Shown here: positions 1-3,342 of the stretch, in pieces
How the letters are laid out: every line of letters begins with the position of its first letter
Numbering within the stretch: position 1 is the stretch's first letter
Assembly (NCBI GenBank): GCA_049974825.1
Contig: JBNGDJ010000141.1
Span: forward strand, 1 to 5,164
From: JBKHDT01 sp049974825
GTDB lineage: Bacteria > Pseudomonadota > Gammaproteobacteria > Halothiobacillales > Halothiobacillaceae
Length of the DNA stretch: 5,164 bases
Reading direction: 5' to 3'
Translations under genes and position numbers: made by a program
Notes under the pieces: model-generated
What the model was told of the DNA's origin: nothing
Seen by the model: the letters and a program-made list of their open reading frames with translations, nothing else
Database searches by the model: none

Positions 1-4
1 TGCG

Positions 5-24
5 TTGGGGCATCCTTGCCCCAA
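5..24 (-). terminator. Second hairpin of a tandem 3'-end structure
   Basis: TTGGGGC (5-11) pairs perfectly with GCCCCAA (18-24) around a 6-nt loop, giving a 7-bp GC-rich stem. On the minus strand it follows the larger hairpin at 26-55 with only one base between them. No clear T-run follows within the visible bases, so it may be a back-up or RNA-stabilising stem rather than a classical intrinsic terminator. It could equally serve a convergent gene to the left of the window. Confidence 0.45.
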
Positions 25-25
25 A

Positions 26-55
26 GGGCACCTCGAAAGGTTTTTCGAGGTGCCC
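26..55 (-). terminator. Strong hairpin terminating the receptor transcript
   Basis: GGGCACCTCGAAA (26-38) pairs perfectly with 43-55 around a 4-nt loop, a 13-bp stem beginning 5 nt beyond the receptor stop codon (61-63). Read on the minus strand, the stem is followed only by TTT before the next hairpin, so the U-tract is poor. Position and stem strength support a 3'-end or terminator role. The A/T run inside the stem (36-38 and 43-45) could give a T-rich tract in either direction, so bidirectional use is possible. Confidence 0.65.
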
Positions 56-60
56 GCCTG

Positions 61-2070
61 TCAGTAATCCCAGCGGATGCCGGCATAGAAAAGGCGCGGT
101 GTCACCGGCCGCAGATCGCTGGGATCGGACACGTCACGGTGCAGGTCGGTCAGGTTGTCGATGCCCAGATAGGCCGTCAGACCATGATCCAGGCCGATAT
201 TGGCGCGCAGGTCGAGCCGACCCCAGGCCGGTGAGCGGTTGCGATTGGCCGCGTCGACGTACTCGTCGCTGCTCCATTCGCCCAGCAACATCAGGTCGGT
301 GCGCCACTCGGGCAGGTGCAGGGTCAGGTCCCCTATGAACTGATGCCGCGGGCGCCGGACCAACTCCAGCCCGGTTTCACGATCCTCCGTGTCCAGCAGG
401 GTGTAGCCGCCCCCGGCACTGAACCGGCCCATGCGTGGCAGACGAAACCCGATCTCGACGCCCTGGGTGACGGCCCGGCCGACGTTGGCGTATTCGAAGA
501 CCAGAACGCCTTCCTCCGTGCCGGCATCCACAGTCGAAATCAGGTCACGGATCCGGTTGTGATAGAGATTCACGTCAAGGCTCGCGCCGCTTTCGTGATC
601 AAGCAGCTCGAATCCCAGCTGGAAGGAGGTTGATTCTTCAGGCTGCAGGTCGGGATTGCCCCGAATGATGTAGCCCAGGGCGGAGTGGTCGAAGATGTAG
701 TGGCGCTCCTTGAGATTGGGCACCCGATACCCCTGGCCGAGGCCACCCCGCAAACGCAGTTCGTAGCCCTTCCAGCTGCCCGCCCACCACATGGCGTTGA
801 GCTTGGGTGTCCAGTGGCTTCCAAAGTCGCTGTCGTTCTCGAAGCGCAGGCCCGGCAGCAACTCGACATCACCGTCCGCGAGGAACACGCTGCCCTGCAA
901 GAAGGTCTCAACCGCCTCGCGGCGCACCTTGCCCCCAACCTCGTGAATGACGACCATGCGCCCATCCATCTGCTTGGTCTGGGTCTGGCGCAGCGTATCC
1001 TGCTGGGCCAGCACACCGAGGGTCAGAAAATGCTGCTCGAAAAGGGGCTGATTCCAGGTGGCATCAACCCGGCTGAGCGTCAGGTCGGCATCACGCTGCT
1101 GGTCGCGCCGCAGGGTGCGCACGGCATCCTGCCAAGTCTGATCCTCGAAGCGGTCATGCAGGGCGGACAGGGACAGGCGGCGTCCTGTCCGATCCTGCCA
1201 GTGTGCGCCGCCGCCAATTCGCAGGCGCGTCGCCAGTTCGCCCTTGATGAAGGGCACGGCCCCGACGCCCGGCCGACTGTTGGAAAAACGGTTCTCCAGT
1301 GACTCGCGGTAGTAGCCGGGCTTGAACTCAAAGCGCCACTGTTCGTTCGGCATCCAGCGGCTGTCGAGGTCCAGATTCAACCGCGATCCGGCATCACCCT
1401 GCGTGGCCCAGTGATTCGGCGTCAGGTCGAACCCATCGGTATCACGCCAGTTCACGGCCAGCTCCACAGAGGCCCGCTCGCCACGCGCACCGACCCGGCC
1501 GGCAAGACGCGCCCGACCAAATGAACCCCGATCGGCATCTCCGTAACTGCCCAGGTCCGCCTGCAGGCGCGCCGAACGCGGTGCACGCGGATCCCGGGTA
1601 ATGACATTGATCACCCCACCCATGGCCGAGCTGCCATACAGTGCCGACATCGCCCCTTTCACGATCTCGATGCGATCGACGTCCAGCAGCCCGACCTGGC
1701 TGAGGTCGACAGTGGACCCCGTGCTGGCGGTCACCGGCACTCCGTCGATCAGCACGAGCACCCGGTCCCCGTTCAAACCCTGCATCCAGACTTCCTGACC
1801 GCCCTTGCCGTGGATCTCCCGCAGAAGCAGACCCGGCACGAATCGCAGCGCCTCCTGAAGCGAGTCCGCCTGCAGACGATCGAGCGTCTCGCGGTCCAGC
1901 ACCTCGGTGCGCACGGGATTTTCCTCAAGAAGACGCGGGGAGCCGGTGCCGGTCACGACCACCGGGGCCAGCGCCTGGGTCTCCGAGGCGCCGGCCCAGG
2001 CGGCTGCCGGGCTGCAGCAGACGAGTGCAAGCAGAAGGAACATTGAGCGCCGCTTGCCGCCGGGGCACAC
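61..2070 (-). CDS. TonB-dependent outer-membrane receptor (probable heme or siderophore uptake)
   Basis: This encodes a 22-stranded beta-barrel transporter that imports a scarce ligand across the outer membrane using TonB-ExbB-ExbD energy. From the GTG start it is 669 aa, normal for the family. Residues 1-26 or 1-28 look like a signal peptide: basic GGKRRS, hydrophobic FLLLALV, then AWA or AGA before the cut. A TonB-box-like APVVVTG lies at 35-41. The plug runs to about 162, with VLVLIDGVPV at 104-113 and IEIVKGAMSALYGSSAMGG at 134-152. The barrel follows and ends in an aromatic residue (GIRWDY). YRVP (448-451) and NPDL (472-475) sit where heme receptors carry FRAP and NPNL motifs, with H457 and H462 between them; related non-heme receptors share much of this block. 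The upstream hemP gene favours heme, but the substrate is inferred. GTG 2070 is chosen for its Shine-Dalgarno; ATG 2043 is the alternative. The frame stays open to 2328, but that stretch does not look coding. Confidence 0.93.
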   Translation of the reverse strand: MCPGGKRRSMFLLLALVCCSPAAAWAGASETQALAPVVVTGTGSPRLLEENPVRTEVLDRETLDRLQADSLQEALRFVPGLLLREIHGKGGQEVWMQGLNGDRVLVLIDGVPVTASTGSTVDLSQVGLLDVDRIEIVKGAMSALYGSSAMGGVINVITRDPRAPRSARLQADLGSYGDADRGSFGRARLAGRVGARGERASVELAVNWRDTDGFDLTPNHWATQGDAGSRLNLDLDSRWMPNEQWRFEFKPGYYRESLENRFSNSRPGVGAVPFIKGELATRLRIGGGAHWQDRTGRRLSLSALHDRFEDQTWQDAVRTLRRDQQRDADLTLSRVDATWNQPLFEQHFLTLGVLAQQDTLRQTQTKQMDGRMVVIHEVGGKVRREAVETFLQGSVFLADGDVELLPGLRFENDSDFGSHWTPKLNAMWWAGSWKGYELRLRGGLGQGYRVPNLKERHYIFDHSALGYIIRGNPDLQPEESTSFQLGFELLDHESGASLDVNLYHNRIRDLISTVDAGTEEGVLVFEYANVGRAVTQGVEIGFRLPRMGRFSAGGGYTLLDTEDRETGLELVRRPRHQFIGDLTLHLPEWRTDLMLLGEWSSDEYVDAANRNRSPAWGRLDLRANIGLDHGLTAYLGIDNLTDLHRDVSDPSDLRPVTPRLFYAGIRWDY

Positions 2071-2080
2071 ACCGGTCTCC
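2068..2080 (-). promoter_or_regulatory. Ribosome-binding site deciding the receptor GTG start
   Basis: On the minus strand GGAG (2077-2080) is followed by 6 nt and then GTG (2068-2070). This is ideal spacing and gives the signal peptide a basic n-region (MCPGGKRRS). The next in-frame ATG (2041-2043) is preceded by GCGGCGCTCA, with no purine-rich element at the right distance, and would begin directly in the hydrophobic core. This makes GTG the better start. Confidence 0.6.
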
Positions 2081-2328
2081 GAACACGCGAGTCGAGTTGC
2101 GGACAGGCCGGCATGGTCATGCGCTATTGTCTGGATACGAGATTTTGCTCCGGCCTGCTGCCAGGCCAGCTCTTCGGGATCGCAGACGTCGGAGCCGGCG
2201 CGGGAGACGCACCCGGCCTTGGCCGTTCGTGAAGTCCCGGGCGGGAGGCTCCGTCCATCTTGGCGACGGGGCAGACATTCGGCACACAACCGGACAAGGT
2301 ATTCGTTCATCCAACCACCATCCATCAC

Positions 2329-2342
2329 GACCCTTCGGGGTC
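2329..2342 (+). other. GACCC-TTCG-GGGTC hairpin
   Basis: GACCC (2329-2333) pairs with GGGTC (2338-2342) around TTCG. As plus-strand RNA this is a C(UUCG)G tetraloop, one of the most stable RNA hairpins; on the minus strand the loop is CGAA. It lies in the presumed receptor leader, 259 nt before the GTG start. No T-run adjoins it, so it is not a terminator. Confidence 0.55.
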
Positions 2343-2363
2343 ACTGAAAGAACAAGGATCATG

Positions 2364-2398
2364 GCTGGCTGGCACGCCTGGCAGCGTGCTGGCTGGCA
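2364..2398 (+). repeat. 11-bp direct repeat that also folds into a long hairpin
   Basis: GCTGGCTGGCA occurs twice (2364-2374 and 2388-2398). Between the copies GCACGC (2372-2377) and GCGTGC (2384-2389) form a perfect stem around CTGGCA. As plus-strand RNA the pairing extends outward to 2364/2397 with G-U wobbles, giving about 14 bp including four G-U pairs. On the minus strand those wobbles become A-C mismatches, so only the 6-bp core is solid. The element lies just downstream of the predicted minus-strand start site near 2391, so it would occupy the very 5' end of that leader. Confidence 0.6.
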
Positions 2399-2426
2399 AT
2401 AGATTTTCAAGGGCTTGCCATGCCAA
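2398..2426 (-). promoter_or_regulatory. Candidate sigma70 promoter for the receptor
   Basis: On the minus strand TTGGCA (2426-2421, 5 of 6 to TTGACA) is followed after 17 nt by TCTATT (2403-2398, 4 of 6 to TATAAT). The predicted start is near 2391, giving a leader of about 320 nt. The promoter sits in the most AT-rich part of the interval. No Fur-like sequence overlaps it, so iron control may come from read-through from hemP. It is a pattern match only. Confidence 0.4.
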
Positions 2427-2430
2427 GCAT

Positions 2431-2445
2431 CCCGAATATCTCGGG
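2431..2445. promoter_or_regulatory. Short dyad upstream of the candidate receptor promoter
   Basis: CCCGA (2431-2435) and TCGGG (2441-2445) form a perfect inverted repeat around ATATC, ending 4 bp upstream of the -35 element. A second, weaker inverted repeat, GCTTG (2413-2417) with CAAGC (2424-2428), overlaps that -35. GC-rich arms around an AT centre at this position would suit a regulator site, but the protein, if any, is unknown and 5-bp arms are short enough to arise by chance. Confidence 0.3.
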
Positions 2446-2457
2446 CGCTTGTGCGGA

Positions 2458-2520
2458 GGGGTACGGCGCCATCCGGCCCCGCAGTTGGGGCGGGGGCATG
2501 GTCATGATTGCGCCTACCCC
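2458..2520 (-). other. 63-nt branched stem-loop just downstream of hemP
   Basis: GGGGTA plus GGCGC (2458-2463, 2465-2469) pairs with GCGCC plus TACCCC (2510-2514, 2515-2520): 11 Watson-Crick pairs interrupted by one bulged base at 2464. Inside it GCCCC (2476-2480) pairs with GGGGC (2487-2491) around a 6-nt loop, and CATGGTCATG lies at 2497-2506. The outer stem begins 17 nt past the hemP stop. No T-run follows on the minus strand, so it is not an ordinary intrinsic terminator. It could stabilise the hemP 3' end, separate hemP from receptor mRNA by processing, or act as an attenuator. Confidence 0.55.
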
Positions 2521-2537
2521 AACCGGCAGGCTTCACC

Positions 2538-2738
2538 TCATTTGGTCAAGATCAGGCGACCATGACGGGTGACGCGCAGCAGGTAGCGTTCGGAGCGATG
2601 AACCAGCACCACGGCGCGCTGCCCGCCCATCAGCTGGGCCACATCGATTTCATTTGGCGTTGCCCTCCGCTCGGAACGGGCCACCGGCTGCGGCCCTTCG
2701 GGTGTGAGCAGTCCTTCCTGCCGGTCACCAGTCGTCAT
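2538..2738 (-). CDS. hemP: Hemin uptake protein HemP/HmuP
   Basis: The product is 66 aa, matching the small HemP family found beside heme-receptor genes. The N-terminal 30 residues are variable and hydrophilic. The conserved core follows: an IDVAQLMGGQR segment (31-41), a hydrophobic strand VVLVH (43-47), then YLLRVTRHGRLILTK (52-66), which carries the family's C-terminal LRxTRxGKLILTK signature with Arg in place of the first Lys. It has no signal peptide or membrane span, so it should be cytoplasmic. Family members have been linked to activating expression of the heme-receptor gene (HmuP in Bradyrhizobium and Burkholderia); a direct transport role is not established. ATG 2738 is supported by GAGGT 6 nt upstream, and the promoter carries a Fur-box-like site. 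The receptor gene lies downstream on the same strand after a 467-bp gap, unusually wide for a simple operon. Confidence 0.9.
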   Translation of the reverse strand: MTTGDRQEGLLTPEGPQPVARSERRATPNEIDVAQLMGGQRAVVLVHRSERYLLRVTRHGRLILTK

Positions 2739-2744
2739 ATCCGG

Positions 2745-2749
2745 ACCTC
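2745..2749 (-). promoter_or_regulatory. hemP ribosome-binding site
   Basis: GAGGT (2749-2745 on the minus strand) is followed by CCGGAT and the ATG at 2738, a 6-nt spacing. It confirms the 66-aa start. No alternative in-frame start is better placed. Confidence 0.75.
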
Positions 2750-2767
2750 AAAAATAACCTAGTGACG

Positions 2768-2786
2768 AATGATAATGACTCGCATT
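2768..2786 (-). promoter_or_regulatory. Fur box controlling hemP
   Basis: On the minus strand AATGCGAGTCATTATCATT matches AATGATAATCATTATCATT, a shifted form of the Fur consensus, at 16 of 19 positions. It fully covers the -10 and most of the spacer of the hemP promoter, the classic position for Fur-Fe(II) repression. hemP, and any read-through into the receptor, should therefore rise under iron limitation. Confidence 0.8.
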
Positions 2787-2797
2787 ACGTAAAGCAA
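2769..2797 (-). promoter_or_regulatory. hemP sigma70 promoter
   Basis: On the minus strand TTGCTT (2797-2792, 3 of 6) is followed after exactly 17 nt by TATCAT (2774-2769, 5 of 6). The start site should lie near 2762, leaving about 24 nt of leader containing the ribosome-binding site. It overlaps the Fur box and begins 3 bp beyond the T-tract of the terminator at 2800-2827. Confidence 0.65.
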
Positions 2798-2799
2798 CC

Positions 2800-2827
2800 A
2801 AAAAAATCCCCGTCGGTCGACGGGGAT
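2800..2827 (-). terminator. Strong intrinsic terminator, minus strand
   Basis: ATCCCCGTC (2806-2814) pairs perfectly with GACGGGGAT (2819-2827) around a 4-nt loop. On the minus strand the 9-bp stem runs straight into seven Ts (2806-2800). It terminates transcription arriving from higher coordinates and insulates the hemP promoter. No protein-coding gene on that strand ends nearby: the closest, the allophanate hydrolase, stops at 3343. This points to a short non-coding transcript or a very long 3' UTR. Confidence 0.9.
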
Positions 2828-2851
2828 GATCTCGGCGGGAGGATGACCTGG
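2800..2851 (-). ncRNA. Candidate small regulatory RNA (about 50 nt)
   Basis: A promoter with a perfect TTGACA and the strong terminator at 2800-2827 bracket a short segment with no coding capacity, the usual sign of an intergenic sRNA. The predicted RNA starts near 2851. It has about 23 nt of probably unpaired 5' sequence containing UCAUCCUCCCGCC, then the terminator stem and U-tract. The UCAUCC element is repeated just before the stem (2833-2824). CCUCC can pair with Shine-Dalgarno sequences, as C/U-rich seeds do in several known sRNAs. UCAUCCUC is exactly complementary to the GAGGAUGA spanning the start codon of the allophanate hydrolase gene. The end points are estimates and no known sRNA family was recognised. 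Confidence 0.45.
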
Positions 2852-2856
2852 TTGCG

Positions 2857-2886
2857 CGTATTCTCTGCAAAAGCGCTCTATGTCAA
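2857..2886 (-). promoter_or_regulatory. Promoter of the candidate small RNA
   Basis: On the minus strand a perfect TTGACA (2886-2881) is followed by a weak -10: GAATAC at 17 nt (2863-2858) or AATACG at 18 nt (2862-2857). The predicted start is near 2850. A consensus -35 with a poor -10 is compatible with activator-assisted or growth-dependent use. No Fur-like site overlaps it. Confidence 0.5.
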
Positions 2887-3166
2887 ACCTGACGCCAATT
2901 TCGCGCTGTAGCGGGCGGAACCCACACATCAAGCAAAACTCGGCCCGATACGCGCCTCCGCTCTGTGCTTTTCACCAAACGGCGGCAATGACCCGGTCGA
3001 AAATCTTTTCAAAGATAAATTTCAATGATTTGCCCGATACCCGCGGTTCCGGGAAACTCCTGTCCCGCAAAAACCGAATGGGAAATACCCGCCTGTTGTA
3101 GTCAGGCTCTGGTTGGCGACGATTGCACGTCTATCAACCCGGCAGCACTAAGGCGGAATGATCATT
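2887..3166. other. Lower-GC intergenic spacer without a recognised gene
   Basis: This spacer is visibly less GC-rich than the neighbouring genes. Open frames here (for example 2880-3101 plus) give low-complexity basic peptides without a ribosome-binding site and were not accepted. Visible elements are an AT-rich dyad ATCTTT-TC-AAAGAT (3003-3016), a small CCCG/CGGG hairpin (3040-3053), and a 12-bp near-repeat GCCCGATAC(G/C)CG at 2943-2954 and 3032-3043. No clear sigma70 promoter for the plus-strand gene at 3180 was found. Confidence 0.5.
3003..3016. promoter_or_regulatory. AT-rich perfect dyad, possible operator
   Basis: ATCTTT (3003-3008) and AAAGAT (3011-3016) are perfect inverted repeats around TC, inside a 30-bp AT-rich patch (3000-3030) in otherwise GC-rich DNA. 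It lies 164 bp upstream of the small plus-strand gene and 117 bp upstream of the sRNA -35. No regulator is assigned. Confidence 0.3.
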
Positions 3167-3179
3167 GAGGAAATCGATC

Positions 3180-3317
3180 ATGGAGCTGCTTTTCTGGATT
3201 GCCGTCTGGGTTGCCATGGCCACCACCACGGCGCTTTTCGTGATCCGTGCCACGGCACCACTGGCACGCTGCACGCAGGGTTCAGAATCCGGGCGATCGG
3301 CGCGCGGCGAGCGCTGA
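3180..3317 (+). CDS. Putative 45-aa single-span membrane protein
   Basis: The frame runs ATG 3180 to TGA 3315-3317. GAGGA (3167-3171) lies 8 nt upstream of the ATG, an acceptable ribosome-binding site. Residues 3-22 (LLFWIAVWVAMATTTALFVI) form one clear transmembrane helix; the remaining 23 residues are polar and basic (RATAPLAR, then SGRSARGER) and contain one Cys (C31). The positive-inside rule suggests a short N-terminus outside and a cytoplasmic tail. The gene is convergent with the allophanate hydrolase, with 25 bp between the two stop codons and no terminator there. I recognise no family and assign no function. The competing minus-strand frame (3331-3134) has a less protein-like composition. 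Confidence 0.5.
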   Translation: MELLFWIAVWVAMATTTALFVIRATAPLARCTQGSESGRSARGER

Positions 3318-3342
3318 GCCGACCTCTGCACCCAAGCTCGAC

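Larger units (their letters stand above)
2071..2537. other. 467-bp structured interval between hemP and the receptor
   Basis: No convincing gene is seen here. Two minus-strand frames stay open: one in frame with the receptor up to 2328, and one (2536-2117) that starts with GTG one base after the hemP stop. Their products are rich in Cys, Arg and Pro, match no family I recognise, and lack the strong third-position GC bias of the flanking genes. The interval holds the stems, repeat and promoter-like elements listed separately. If the promoter at 2398-2426 is used, the receptor mRNA has a 5' leader of roughly 320 nt, long enough for RNA-level control. If not, hemP and the receptor share one transcript across this spacer. 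Confidence 0.6.

Noticed and set aside
2010..2025. Lipoprotein signal at the Cys pair in the receptor signal peptide (LVCCS)
   Set aside because: The residues before Cys do not form a lipobox, and an Ala-X-Ala type cleavage site follows shortly after, as expected for an outer-membrane barrel.
2060..2090. Resemblance to a cobalamin-riboswitch B12 box (CGGAGACCGG)
   Set aside because: Only this short 3' element matches. The upstream core elements (GCCACTG and GGGAAGG types) are absent at the required distance, and the GGAG is explained as the Shine-Dalgarno.
2071..2328. In-frame N-terminal extension of the receptor up to ATG 2328
   Set aside because: The 86 residues are Cys- and Arg-rich, match nothing in receptor N-termini, have no ribosome-binding site, and would bury the signal peptide internally. 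The open frame is expected in GC-rich DNA.
2117..2536. 139-codon minus-strand frame starting with GTG one base after the hemP stop
   Set aside because: Tight spacing is suggestive, but third-position GC is much lower than in the flanking genes, the C-terminal half is a run of Arg-rich sequence, no family is recognisable, and it contains the repeat and stem-loop elements.
2841..2904. 18-codon plus-strand frame preceded by GGGAGG
   Set aside because: The purine run abuts the ATG with no spacing and the peptide resembles no known leader; the same bases are better explained as the minus-strand sRNA candidate.
3113..3127. Sigma54-like TTGGC...TTGC upstream of the small plus-strand gene
   Set aside because: Spacing between GG and GC is 8 nt rather than the required 10.
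3134..3331. 65-codon minus-strand frame opposite the small membrane protein
   Set aside because: No ribosome-binding site and a composition typical of an antisense shadow; the plus-strand frame has a clean transmembrane helix and a ribosome-binding site.
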